From Actinomycetota bacterium (GTDB lineage: Bacteria > Actinomycetota > Acidimicrobiia > Acidimicrobiales > Acidimicrobiaceae), in contig DAHVOF010000227.1 in the NCBI GenBank assembly GCA_027318945.1, forward strand, positions 1 to 10,345: a stretch of 10,345 bases of DNA, given 5' to 3'. Of the stretch, positions 1-6,618 are shown one piece after another. Each line of letters begins with the position of its first letter. The first letter of the stretch is position 1. The notes beneath the pieces are model-generated. The model ran no database searches, was not told the DNA's origin, and saw only the letters and a program-made list of their open reading frames with translations. A program made the position numbers and the translations under genes.

Positions 1-6
1 CTGTCT

Positions 7-13
7 ATCCTTT
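7..13 (-). promoter_or_regulatory. Ribosome-binding site for the next gene (expected rplF)
   Basis: After the rpsH stop the minus strand reads AAAGGAT six bases before the window edge, the same type of site seen before rpsJ. The next gene in spc operons is rplF (L6), so its start probably lies just beyond the edge. The identity of that gene is inferred from gene order only. Confidence 0.5.
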
Positions 14-26
14 GCCCTAGAACCCA

Positions 27-431
27 CTACCAGACATAGCAGAGGACTTCGCCGCCGACCCTGTTGCGGCGCGCCTCCGAATCTGTCATCAAACCTTTGG
101 AAGTGGACAGCACGGCCACTCCCAACCCCCCGAGCACGCGAGGGATCGAATCGGCCTGCGAGTACACCCTTAGGCCAGGCTTGGAGACACGCTGAATGCC
201 TGAAATAGTTCGCGATCGGTCGCTCGAGTACTTCATCTCAATCTGAAGCACTTTGCCCGGCTTGCCAGGCATATCCAACATCTTGTATCCCGATATGAAG
301 CCCTCGCGTGCAAGTACTGCAGCTAGAGCCTCCCTAAGCTTAGAGCCGGGCATCCGAATGGTATCGTGCATGGCCACGTTACCGTTACGGATGCGGGTCA
401 GCATGTCAGCTAAAGGATCAGTCATTGTCAT
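27..431 (-). CDS. rpsH: Small subunit ribosomal protein S8 (uS8)
   Basis: S8 binds helix 21 of 16S rRNA and is needed for platform assembly; in E. coli it also represses the spc operon by binding its mRNA. The 134-residue protein runs from MTMTDPLADMLTRIRNGN through MPGSKLREALAAVLAREGFI (27-46) and ISGIQRVSKPGLRVY to the C-terminal signature LSTSKGLMTDSEARRNRVGG and EVLCYVW. The ATG at 431 is preferred over the internal ATG two codons later because MTMTDP is the family start and AAGGAGG lies eight bases upstream. It is the last complete gene here. Confidence 0.98.
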   Translation of the reverse strand: MTMTDPLADMLTRIRNGNVAMHDTIRMPGSKLREALAAVLAREGFISGYKMLDMPGKPGKVLQIEMKYSSDRSRTISGIQRVSKPGLRVYSQADSIPRVLGGLGVAVLSTSKGLMTDSEARRNRVGGEVLCYVW

Positions 432-446
432 GCTTATACCCTCCTT

Positions 447-632
447 CTACCAGCTCGACTTGGTAACGCCGGGAATCTCACCATGGTGTACCATTTCTCT
501 TAGACATATCCTGCAAAGGCCAAATTTGCGGAACACCGAGTGGGGACGACCGCAACGCCTACATCTGGTGTAGGCACGCACCTTGAACTTCGGCTTCGCC
601 TGCTGTTTCTGAATCAATGCCTTCTTGGCCAT
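447..632 (-). CDS. rpsN: Small subunit ribosomal protein S14 (uS14), zinc-binding short type
   Basis: S14 is a late-assembling protein of the 30S head. This is the 61-residue zinc form (often called type Z), with Cys24-x2-Cys27 and Cys40-x2-Cys43, in place of the longer zinc-free paralogue of about 90-101 residues. The segment RPHSVFRKFGLCRICLREM and the end GEIPGVTKSSW are typical. Some bacteria also carry the zinc-free form and switch to it in low zinc under Zur; whether this genome does cannot be seen. The ATG at 632 has a GGGAG ribosome-binding site, and rpsH starts 15 bases after the stop. Confidence 0.97.
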   Translation of the reverse strand: MAKKALIQKQQAKPKFKVRAYTRCRRCGRPHSVFRKFGLCRICLREMVHHGEIPGVTKSSW

Positions 633-642
633 TATGCTCCCG

Positions 643-1209
643 CTACCCTTCCCTCTTGAATGGGAAATTGAATGCGCTCAGGAGAGCCCGGCCCGCTTCG
701 TCCGTCTCTGCTGAGGTAACGATTGTTATGTCCATTCCCCGAACCGCGTCCACCTTGTCGTAATCGATCTCAGCAAAGATCAGCTGCTCGGTAACTCCAA
801 AGGTGTAGTTTCCTTTTCCATCGAAAGACTTCGGATTCAACCCCCGGAAGTCCCTTATCCTGGGAATGGAGATGCTCACTAGGCGGTCGAAGAACTCCCA
901 CATTCGATCACCGCGAAGGGTGACCTTTACCCCAATTGCATTTCCCGCGCGCAGCTTGAAGCCGGCGACGGATTTGCGCGCCCGTGTCACGACCGGCTTC
1001 TGGCCGGTTACTATTTCGAGATCCCTTACCGCTCCTTCGAGCTGCGAAGCTTGCTGCAGGGCACGTCCTACCCCTACGTTCAGCACGATCTTCTCCATCC
1101 TCGGGACCTGCATTATGTTCGAAAAACCCAAGCTTTCCTTGAGCTTCGGACGGATCTCCTCATCGTATTTCGCTTTCAGACGAGGTCTCTCAATGGTCTG
1201 CTGCGCCAC
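643..1209 (-). CDS. rplE: Large subunit ribosomal protein L5 (uL5)
   Basis: L5 binds 5S rRNA and places it in the central protuberance, contacting P-site tRNA and S13. The 188 residues are full length: RLKAKYDEEIRPKLKESLGF (10-29), VPRMEKIVLNVGVG (35-48), a GQKPVVTRARKSVAGFKLR motif (69-87), MWEFFDRLVSISIPRIRDFRG and the C-terminal GMDITIVTSAETDEAGRALL. The start is GTG at 1209, overlapping the rplX TAG by one base, with an extended ribosome-binding site nine bases upstream. rpsN begins 10 bases after the stop. Confidence 0.98.
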   Translation of the reverse strand: MAQQTIERPRLKAKYDEEIRPKLKESLGFSNIMQVPRMEKIVLNVGVGRALQQASQLEGAVRDLEIVTGQKPVVTRARKSVAGFKLRAGNAIGVKVTLRGDRMWEFFDRLVSISIPRIRDFRGLNPKSFDGKGNYTFGVTEQLIFAEIDYDKVDAVRGMDITIVTSAETDEAGRALLSAFNFPFKREG

Positions 1210-1514
1210 TACAGATCACCTCCGCACTTCCGGCAAACCCGATTCTTGGCACCCGACTCCTCGACCTTGTATGCAACTCGCGTAACACCGCACTTCGAGC
1301 ACACGACTGCGACATTGGACGCTTGAATCGGCATGAGCTTGTCGAGGATCCCACCGGTCTGCATAGCCTTCGTCGGACGCTGGTGCTTGCGCACTGAGTT
1401 CACACCCTCAACTATGACTTTGTCCTCCTTTGGAAGGACGGTTATAACCTCGCCAACCTTGCCGACATCCTTTCCAGAAAGGACCCGGACTTTGTCACCC
1501 TTGCGTAAACGCAT
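1209..1514 (-). CDS. rplX: Large subunit ribosomal protein L24 (uL24), zinc-ribbon type
   Basis: L24 is an assembly-initiating protein that binds the 5' domain of 23S rRNA. The N-terminal KOW fold is clear: RLRKGDKVRVLSGKDVGKVG (2-21), then VIVEGVNSVRKHQRP. The 101-residue protein ends with a putative zinc ribbon: Cys72-x2-Cys75 and Cys94-x2-Cys97, a form known from many bacteria but absent in E. coli. The ATG at 1514 abuts the rplN stop. The terminal codons (CGGDL) provide a GGAGGTGATC ribosome-binding site for rplE, and the TAG overlaps its GTG start by one base. Confidence 0.97.
   Translation of the reverse strand: MRLRKGDKVRVLSGKDVGKVGEVITVLPKEDKVIVEGVNSVRKHQRPTKAMQTGGILDKLMPIQASNVAVVCSKCGVTRVAYKVEESGAKNRVCRKCGGDL
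1214..1223 (-). promoter_or_regulatory. Extended Shine-Dalgarno of rplE inside rplX
   Basis: A second copy of GGAGGTGATC on the minus strand lies nine bases before the rplE GTG and encodes the final GGDL of L24. It decides the GTG at 1209 as the rplE start. Confidence 0.85.
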
Positions 1515-1883
1515 CTAGATCACCTCCGGTGCAAGCGAAATGATCCTCATGAACTGCTTGTCCCGAAGCTCGCGTCCCACGGGCCCGAAAATACGTGTCC
1601 CCCTTGGCTGCTTCTGATCATTGATGAGCACAGCAGCATTTTCATCAAAACGGATGTATGACCCGTCGCCCCTTCTGCGCTCCTTCGTGGTACGCACAAC
1701 CACGCACTTTACGACATCACCCTTCTTGACTGCCGCACCGGGTATGGCATCCTTGACGGTTCCGACAATAATGTCCCCGATCGAGGCATAACGCCTCCTC
1801 GAGCCCCCGAGAACCTTGATGCAAAGGACTTCACGCGCGCCGGAGTTGTCGGCGACTTTCAGCCTCGTCTCTTGCTGGATCAC
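1515..1883 (-). CDS. rplN: Large subunit ribosomal protein L14 (uL14)
   Basis: L14 lies on the 50S interface and forms bridges to 16S rRNA; it is also the target of the silencing factor RsfS in many bacteria. All 122 residues match the family, from MIQQETRLKVADNSGAREV through LGGSRRRYASIGDIIVGTVK (25-44), RRGDGSYIRFDENAAVLIN and GTRIFGPVGRELRDKQFMRI to SLAPEVI. The GTG start at 1883 is supported by this N-terminus and overlaps the rpsQ TGA by four bases (GTGA). The last codons (PEVI) spell the strong ribosome-binding site of rplX, whose ATG follows the TAG directly. Confidence 0.98.
   Translation of the reverse strand: MIQQETRLKVADNSGAREVLCIKVLGGSRRRYASIGDIIVGTVKDAIPGAAVKKGDVVKCVVVRTTKERRRGDGSYIRFDENAAVLINDQKQPRGTRIFGPVGRELRDKQFMRIISLAPEVI
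1518..1527 (-). promoter_or_regulatory. Extended Shine-Dalgarno of rplX inside rplN
   Basis: The minus strand reads GGAGGTGATC, a ten-base complement to the conserved 3' end of bacterial 16S rRNA, with the GGAGG core eight bases before the rplX ATG. The same bases encode the last residues (PEVI) of L14. It supports the start choice and strong expression of L24. Confidence 0.85.
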
Positions 1884-2170
1884 TTTGCACGCTCCAGGAC
1901 TTCGACAAGCCTCCAGCGCTTTAGCTTTGAAAGAGGCCGCGTCTCCGCAACACGCACGCTATCGCCTATGCCTGCATCATTGTTTGCATCATGCACGTAC
2001 AGCTTCTTGGTGCGCTGAACCGTCTTCTTGTAGCGAGGATGACGAACTCGCTCAGTAACGGCAACCACCAGGGTCTTATCCATGGAAGAAGACACGACCA
2101 TACCTTCGCGAAACTTCCGGCGATTCTGCCGGGCCTCGGTCTCTTGCTTTGCGCTCTCTGATTCGCTCAT
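1880..2170 (-). CDS. rpsQ: Small subunit ribosomal protein S17 (uS17)
   Basis: S17 is an OB-fold protein that binds 16S rRNA early in 30S assembly. The 96-residue protein has a charged N-terminal extension of about 18 residues (SESESAKQETEAR) before the conserved RKFREGMVVSSSMDKTLVV, then VRHPRYKKTVQRTKKLYVHD and the C-terminal GDSVRVAETRPLSKLKRW. The ATG at 2170 overlaps the rpmC TGA by one base (TGATG); a TTG codon just before it is less likely. A GAGGG sequence precedes the start. The gene ends in a TGA that overlaps the rplN GTG by four bases. Confidence 0.97.
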   Translation of the reverse strand: MSESESAKQETEARQNRRKFREGMVVSSSMDKTLVVAVTERVRHPRYKKTVQRTKKLYVHDANNDAGIGDSVRVAETRPLSKLKRWRLVEVLERAK

Positions 2171-2385
2171 CAACCCTCACCACCAGCCGGCATCTCAAGC
2201 TCCTTCTCCCTCAAAAGAGTCAGAATCCGTGCAATTTCACGCTTCAACGTTCGTATCCTCGCCACATTCGAAAGCTGCGCAGCAGCCACCTGAAAGCGAA
2301 GGTTGAAAAGCTCAGACCTCGCCTCCGCGAGCTTGTTGCGCAACTCGTCTTGGTCTATGCCCCTTAACTCAGCAGTCCTAGCCAT
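2170..2385 (-). CDS. rpmC: Large subunit ribosomal protein L29 (uL29)
   Basis: L29 is a small helical-hairpin protein near the exit tunnel next to L23, part of the docking site for nascent-chain factors. The 71 residues include the family core ELRNKLAEARSELFNLRFQ and the second helix with NVARIRTLKREIARILTLLRE. The tail (EKELEMPAGGEG) is a few residues longer than in many species. I prefer the ATG at 2385, which overlaps the rplP TGA by one base (TGATG); the GTG at 2388 directly before it is an alternative that would add one Met and give a four-base overlap. A GGAGG ribosome-binding site in the rplP end could serve either start. Confidence 0.96.
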   Translation of the reverse strand: MARTAELRGIDQDELRNKLAEARSELFNLRFQVAAAQLSNVARIRTLKREIARILTLLREKELEMPAGGEG

Positions 2386-2819
2386 CACTTCTCGCCTCCG
2401 GCTACGCTCGCGTACTCTTTGACAATGAAACGCGCCTTGATCGGCAGCTTTTGAATTGCCCTCTCCATTGCGGCTCTTGCTAGCTCCTCCGGAACGCCGT
2501 CAAGCTCAAAGAGAATACGCCCTGGCTTCACCACCGCAACCCAATACTCCGGATTGCCCTTGCCCGAACCCATTCTCGTCTCCGCCGGCTTCTGCGTCAC
2601 GGGCTTGTCCGGAAACACTCGAATCCAGACCTTTCCGCCTCTTCGGACATGACGCGTCATCGCAATACGAGCTGCCTCGATTTGGCGAGCGGTAAGCCAG
2701 CACGCCTCGAGAGCTTGAATACCATAGCTACCGAAGTTGAGCTCCGTCCCGCCCTTCGAGAGGCCCGTCCTCCTGCCGCGTTGGACCTTGCGGTGCTTGA
2801 CCTTCCTAGGCATCAGCAT
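2385..2819 (-). CDS. rplP: Large subunit ribosomal protein L16 (uL16)
   Basis: L16 joins late in 50S assembly and helps position aminoacyl-tRNA in the A site. The 144-residue protein shows the family signatures: MLMPRKVKHRKVQRGRRTG at the start, LNFGSYGIQALE (28-39), ARIAMTRHVRRGGKVWIRVF, and PVTQKPAETRMGSGKGNPEY, which corresponds to the loop reaching the peptidyl transferase region. The ATG at 2819 gives the classical MLMPR start and has GGGAGG upstream in the rpsC end. The TGA stop overlaps the rpmC start, so the two are coupled. Nothing else is unusual. Confidence 0.98.
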   Translation of the reverse strand: MLMPRKVKHRKVQRGRRTGLSKGGTELNFGSYGIQALEACWLTARQIEAARIAMTRHVRRGGKVWIRVFPDKPVTQKPAETRMGSGKGNPEYWVAVVKPGRILFELDGVPEELARAAMERAIQKLPIKARFIVKEYASVAGGEK

Positions 2820-2821
2820 CT

Positions 2822-3778
2822 TTAGTCAACCTCCCGCTTGAAGTGAGGAGTCTCATGGTGACCATCGCGAGTGCGACGCTCTATGTCCTCCTCCTCTGCA
2901 AGCAACTCTTCCAATTCGTCGTTCACGGAGTTGGTGCTCTCCACTGGCGTCCCATCCACTTCAGGCACCTTTGCGACAGCTTCAGGCGCGAGGACCTCCG
3001 CGACTTCATTTGTGGCCGCTACGGACGACCCGGGAGCACCCTGCTCGGGACGCCTGCGCCCGCCTCCAGCGCTAATCACGCGCCGGGGTCTAGTCGTAGC
3101 GTCCGCGACTGGAATCTCTTTCGCCGTCGTTTCGTTGGCTGAGACCTTGTAAGGCAAGATGTCGCCCTTGTAAATCCATACCTTCACGCCAATGCGGCCG
3201 AAAGTGGTGCGAGCCTCCCTGAATCCGTAGTCGATGTCAGCTCGGAGCGTGTGCAGCGGCACCCGCCCTTCCCGATAGTGCTCCTTGCGGGACATTTCAG
3301 CCCCACCCAATCGACCCGAACACTGGACCTTGACTCCCTGGCCACCTGCCTTCTCGACCGACTGAATCGCCCTCTTCATCGCCCGGCGAAAGCTCACGCG
3401 CCGCGAAAGCTGATCGGCGATACCCTGTGCAACAAGCGCGGCGTCAAGTTCGGGCTGCTTGATCTCCTGAATATTCAACTGCACCTTGGCATTGCCAGTG
3501 ATCTCTACCAACTTTGCCCTCAAGCGCTCGGCCTCGGCACCTTTCCGGCCGATTACGATCCCTGGGCGCGCAGTATGTATGTCCACCTTCAACCTGTCGC
3601 GCGTTCTCTCGACCTCGATTCGGGACACAGCGGCCGACTCAAGCTCTCGAGAAAGAAAGCTCCTGATCTTCCAGTCCTGAACCACCGAATCCTGATAGGT
3701 GCGGTCATCAAACCAGCGCGACTTCCAATCAGTGGTCACACCAAGACGGAATCCATAGGGATTTACCTTCTGACCCAT
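2822..3778 (-). CDS. rpsC: Small subunit ribosomal protein S3 (uS3), long C-terminal extension
   Basis: S3 lies on the solvent side of the 30S head at the mRNA entry tunnel, where with S4 and S5 it helps unwind mRNA. The N-terminus MGQKVNPYGFRLG, the KH RNA-binding domain with the GRKG loop (77-80) and the C-terminal domain (CSGRLGGAEMSRKEHYREGR near 153-172, then GRIGVKVWIYKGD) are complete by about residue 210. The remaining 108 residues are an extension: first basic (RRR near 240), then acidic and low in complexity, with a Glu-rich run (ELEELLAEEEDIE) and a His-rich end. Total length is 318, against roughly 210-280 in most bacteria. The ATG at 3778 lies two bases after rplV with a GAGGGG ribosome-binding site. 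It ends two bases before rplP. Confidence 0.97.
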   Translation of the reverse strand: MGQKVNPYGFRLGVTTDWKSRWFDDRTYQDSVVQDWKIRSFLSRELESAAVSRIEVERTRDRLKVDIHTARPGIVIGRKGAEAERLRAKLVEITGNAKVQLNIQEIKQPELDAALVAQGIADQLSRRVSFRRAMKRAIQSVEKAGGQGVKVQCSGRLGGAEMSRKEHYREGRVPLHTLRADIDYGFREARTTFGRIGVKVWIYKGDILPYKVSANETTAKEIPVADATTRPRRVISAGGGRRRPEQGAPGSSVAATNEVAEVLAPEAVAKVPEVDGTPVESTNSVNDELEELLAEEEDIERRTRDGHHETPHFKREVD

Positions 3779-3780
3779 CT

Positions 3781-4467
3781 CTACTTCCCCTCTTCCTCGG
3801 ACTCGGTCGATCCGCCGGATACAGCCTCGTCAGTGACCCCGGAGGCTTCTTCCTTCACGCCAGCCTCCTCATCCACGACCTCAACTGCGTCTTCCTCGGC
3901 GACGGCCGCCTCAGTCTCCGGAACCTCGGTCTCCTCAACCTCGATTATCGGCTCCGGACTAGCCGAAACCATGTCCGCCACATCAACTGAGGCCTCTTCG
4001 GCAACCTTCTTGGCGGCAGCAGACCCACGCGTCCTAGCAACCCTGCGTGCTCGCCGGTTGGCCTCCTCCGCGTCCCTCTTCGAACGGACTACCTTCAGCT
4101 GGTCTTCATCCATCCTCGCGACTATCACAGTCACGTGCGAAGTCCTCTTCCGCAGAGCTCCGGCGCGCCCCCGTGCACGTGCCCGGAAACGCTTCATTGT
4201 CGGACCCTCGTCGGCGTAACACGAAGCCACATATAGCTCGTCGGCAGAGATATGGTCATTATTCACTGCGTTCGCAATCGCAGAATCCAAGAGCTTGGAA
4301 ATTACTCCTGCAACATCGCGTTCAAGTCCTGCGAGGATTTCCTTCGCAGTCTTGATGTCGCGGCCCCTAATCAGATCCAAAACCTCACGAAACTTGTACG
4401 CAGAAGCTCGATAGGAGCTGAGGACTGCCCTTGTCCCGGGTTTTTCATTAGTCTTAACAGCAGTCAC
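3781..4467 (-). CDS. rplV: Large subunit ribosomal protein L22 (uL22), long C-terminal extension
   Basis: L22 binds several 23S domains and its beta-hairpin lines the peptide exit tunnel next to L4. The core occupies about residues 8-118, with YRASAYKFREVLDLIRG (19-35), the mid helices, and the hairpin segment from EGPTMKRFRARARGRAG to TSHVTVIVA. The protein has 228 residues against about 110-130 in most bacteria. The extra 110 residues form a basic, probably helical stretch (about 128-154, many Arg and Lys) followed by an acidic low-complexity tail rich in Glu, Ala and Val (about 157-228). The start is GTG at 4467 with a GGGAGG ribosome-binding site six bases upstream; it overlaps the rpsS stop by one base. 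The tail is in frame and in the same coding style as the core, so it does not look like a frameshift. Confidence 0.97.
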   Translation of the reverse strand: MTAVKTNEKPGTRAVLSSYRASAYKFREVLDLIRGRDIKTAKEILAGLERDVAGVISKLLDSAIANAVNNDHISADELYVASCYADEGPTMKRFRARARGRAGALRKRTSHVTVIVARMDEDQLKVVRSKRDAEEANRRARRVARTRGSAAAKKVAEEASVDVADMVSASPEPIIEVEETEVPETEAAVAEEDAVEVVDEEAGVKEEASGVTDEAVSGGSTESEEEGK

Positions 4468-4745
4468 TATCGCCTCCCTGCCCTCTCCTGACCGGCGTGG
4501 TACCGGAAAGTGCGTGTCGGCGCAAACTCGCCTAGCTTGTGGCCCACCATCGACTCTGTGACGTAGACCGGCACATGCTTGCGCCCGTCATGCACCGCAA
4601 GAGTGTGCCCCACCATGTCCGGTATGATTGTGGAGCGCCTTGACCAGGTCTTGATGACCTTCTTCTCGTTAGCGGCATTCATCGAGTCAACCTTCTTCAG
4701 AAGGTGATCGTCCACAAACGGGCCTTTCTTCAAACTACGAGGCAT
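4467..4745 (-). CDS. rpsS: Small subunit ribosomal protein S19 (uS19)
   Basis: S19 lies in the head of the 30S subunit, pairs with S13 and contacts the A-site tRNA region. The 92 residues match the family: MPRSLKKGPFVDDHLLKKV at the start, IKTWSRRSTIIPDMVGHT (31-48), VHDGRKHVPVYVTESMVGHKLGEFAPTRTF, and a basic tail. The ATG at 4745 follows rplB by 12 bases with a modest GGAAG ribosome-binding site. The TAG stop overlaps the rplV GTG start by one base (TAGTG), and the last codons contribute the GGGAGG used by rplV, which implies translational coupling. Confidence 0.98.
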   Translation of the reverse strand: MPRSLKKGPFVDDHLLKKVDSMNAANEKKVIKTWSRRSTIIPDMVGHTLAVHDGRKHVPVYVTESMVGHKLGEFAPTRTFRYHAGQERAGRR

Positions 4746-4757
4746 GGCAGCTACTTC

Positions 4758-5594
4758 CTATCGCCTGGCACCGCGACCACGGCGCCTTCTAATGATCAAC
4801 TTGTCCGACTCCTTTACAAGAGCCCTTGTTCGACCTTCTGGCTGGCCCCACGGAGATACCGGGTGGCGGCCACCGGACGTCTTGCCCTCTCCACCACCTA
4901 GTGGGTGATCCACTGGGTTCATCGCGACACCACGGGTCTGGGGACGTACGCCCTTCCACCGGTTCCGACCGGCTTTTCCAACCGAAAGAAGCTCGTGCTC
5001 CGCATTCCCGACCTCGCCGACGGTGGCCCTGCAATCGATTGGGACCTTTCTCATTTCAGTAGAGGGAAGTCGCAAGGTGGCAAAATCGCCTTCCTTGGCA
5101 ACAAGCTGGATGCTCATTCCAGCTCCCCTGGCAAGCTTGCCCCCCTCACCTGGCCGCAGCTCAACGTTATGGACAACCGTACCAACAGGGATGTTGCGCA
5201 GCGGAAGCGCGCAACCCACCTTGATGTCAGCATCAACACCACTCTGGACTACGTCGCCTACATTCAGCTTCGCTGGCGCGAGAATGTAACGCTTCTCACC
5301 ATCGAAGTAGTGCAACAACACAATTCTTGCGTTCCGATTCGGGTCATATTCAATGGCGGCAACCCTGGCAGGTACGCCGTCTTTGTTCCGTTTGAAGTCG
5401 ACAAGACGGTACTGCCGCTTATGACCACCGCCGCGGTGCCTCGCGGTCTTGCGACCGTAACTGTTGCGCCCACCAGATCGCTGCTGCGGAGCAAGAAGCG
5501 AGCGCTCTGGAGTGCTCTTGGTTATCTCGGCGAAATCGGATACCGACTGGAATCTTCTCCCAGCACTTGTCGGCTTTCTTTTTCTAATTGCCAT
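4758..5594 (-). CDS. rplB: Large subunit ribosomal protein L2 (uL2)
   Basis: L2 is one of the largest and most conserved 50S proteins; it is needed for subunit association and for the structure of the peptidyl transferase centre. The 278 residues give a full-length protein with the basic N-terminus, GGRNSYGRKTARHRGGGHKR (41-60), the OB-like RNA-binding domain, the SH3-like domain, and the C-terminal signature GVAMNPVDHPLGGGEGKTSG (222-241) in which His230 corresponds to E. coli His229. The C-terminus is strongly basic. The ATG at 5594 has only a weak ribosome-binding site (AAAGAG), so translation may depend on coupling to rplW 14 bases upstream. The gap to rpsS is 12 bases. Confidence 0.98.
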   Translation of the reverse strand: MAIRKRKPTSAGRRFQSVSDFAEITKSTPERSLLAPQQRSGGRNSYGRKTARHRGGGHKRQYRLVDFKRNKDGVPARVAAIEYDPNRNARIVLLHYFDGEKRYILAPAKLNVGDVVQSGVDADIKVGCALPLRNIPVGTVVHNVELRPGEGGKLARGAGMSIQLVAKEGDFATLRLPSTEMRKVPIDCRATVGEVGNAEHELLSVGKAGRNRWKGVRPQTRGVAMNPVDHPLGGGEGKTSGGRHPVSPWGQPEGRTRALVKESDKLIIRRRRGRGARR

Positions 5595-5608
5595 AGTTCA
5601 CTCTTTGC

Positions 5609-5899
5609 TTACTTCTCGAACAAATCAATGCGATCGTTCTCGGCCAGCTTTACAATCGCCCTTTTGGTGTCGGGCTTCGACGAGTATGCGCCAGTCCGGC
5701 GATTTTTCTTCCTTTTGCCTTTTCGGTTCAAGGTGTTGACGTTGAGAACCTTGACCCCGAATATCTCCTCGACGGCCTTTCTAATCTCAATCTTGTTGGC
5801 CCTTGGAGCAACGATGAAGGTGTAAAAGTTCTCATCCATATTCCGGTACGACTTCTCCGACACGACCGGCCTGAGAATGATGGAGCGTGGATTTTCCAT
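5609..5899 (-). CDS. rplW: Large subunit ribosomal protein L23 (uL23)
   Basis: L23 sits at the exit of the peptide tunnel and is the docking site for trigger factor and signal recognition particle. The 96-residue protein shows the family layout: N-terminal SIILRPVVSEKSYRNMDEN (6-24), YTFIVAPRANKIEIRKAVE, FGVKVLNVNTLN, the basic hairpin RKGKRKKNRRTGAYSSKPD, and a final AIVKLAENDRIDLFEK. The ATG at 5899 abuts the rplD TAA stop with a strong AAGGAGG inside the rplD end. The gap to rplB is 14 bases. Nothing unusual is seen. Confidence 0.97.
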   Translation of the reverse strand: MENPRSIILRPVVSEKSYRNMDENFYTFIVAPRANKIEIRKAVEEIFGVKVLNVNTLNRKGKRKKNRRTGAYSSKPDTKRAIVKLAENDRIDLFEK

Positions 5900-6616
5900 T
5901 TAGTCCTCTCCTCCTTCTGAGTCGGACGCCTCGAATGCGACCTCGACCACAGCACCGTCGGCATCCGGCTCTTCCCCTGCGCCAGGCAGAAGGCCCTCAG
6001 TAAAAACAACTACGTCGCTCCTGAGCACGTCATACGCATTGAGCTCCTCGACGTCGATCAGCTGAATTTCCGGTATGTTCGCGAAACTCCTGATGGTGTT
6101 GTAATCGTAAGGATCGACCACCAAAAGAACCTTGCCTTCGAGCTGAAGCGCTTTCAACGCTGCGACGGCATCCTTAGTCTTTATATTTGGAAAGCTCCAT
6201 TCGTCTACCACAACGACCGCTCCCGATTGCGCCCTGTCCGAGAGAGACTGGAAGAGAGCCAAGCGGATCATCTTCTTCGGAGTCCGCTGGCGGTAGCTTC
6301 TGGGCTTCGGACCTAAAGCAACCCCACCGCCGGTCCAGTGAGGTGACCTGTTGGATCCCTGTCGAGCGCGACCGGTTCCCTTTTGGCGGAACGGCTTTGC
6401 GCCGCCACCTGACACCTCTGCGCGAGTCTTGGTACTCTGGGTCCCTGCTCGAGCGGCAGCTAGCTGTGCAGTAACCACTTGGTGGAGGAGCGCGATATTG
6501 GCCTGGAGGCCGAATATCGAAGGCTCAAGATCTATGGTGCCGACCTCCTCCCCTTTCTGGTTTCGCTTGGTAACCGAAACCTTGACAAGCTCTCTTTCAA
6601 CGCGTGCAATCGACAT
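5900..6616 (-). CDS. rplD: Large subunit ribosomal protein L4 (uL4), acidic C-terminal tail
   Basis: L4 binds 23S rRNA and lines the peptide exit tunnel with an extended loop; in E. coli it also represses the S10 operon. The core is clear: LHQVVTAQLAAARAGT (44-59), the tunnel loop region with GGGAKPFRQKGTGRARQGS (70-88) and HWTGGGVALGPKPRSY (93-108), then the Rossmann-like half with SGAVVVVDEW and KVLLVVDPYDYNT. The protein is 238 residues, longer than the roughly 200-210 common in the family, because of an acidic tail from about residue 210, rich in Glu, Asp, Ala and Gly. The DNA for the last codons (EGGED) reads AAGGAGGAGAGGAC and serves as the ribosome-binding site for rplW, whose ATG directly follows the TAA stop. 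The start lies two bases after rplC. Confidence 0.97.
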   Translation of the reverse strand: MSIARVERELVKVSVTKRNQKGEEVGTIDLEPSIFGLQANIALLHQVVTAQLAAARAGTQSTKTRAEVSGGGAKPFRQKGTGRARQGSNRSPHWTGGGVALGPKPRSYRQRTPKKMIRLALFQSLSDRAQSGAVVVVDEWSFPNIKTKDAVAALKALQLEGKVLLVVDPYDYNTIRSFANIPEIQLIDVEELNAYDVLRSDVVVFTEGLLPGAGEEPDADGAVVEVAFEASDSEGGED

Positions 6617-6618
6617 CC

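Noticed and set aside
3251..4219. Long plus-strand open frame of 322 codons opposite rpsC and rplV
   Set aside because: It is the complement of two clearly conserved ribosomal genes. Its Ser/Thr-rich content mirrors the Glu/Ala-rich L22 tail, and it has no recognisable domain.
4905..5825. Plus-strand open frame of 306 codons opposite rplB and rplW
   Set aside because: It lies antisense to full-length L2 and L23, spans both genes, and shows no family features; it is a by-product of codon bias.
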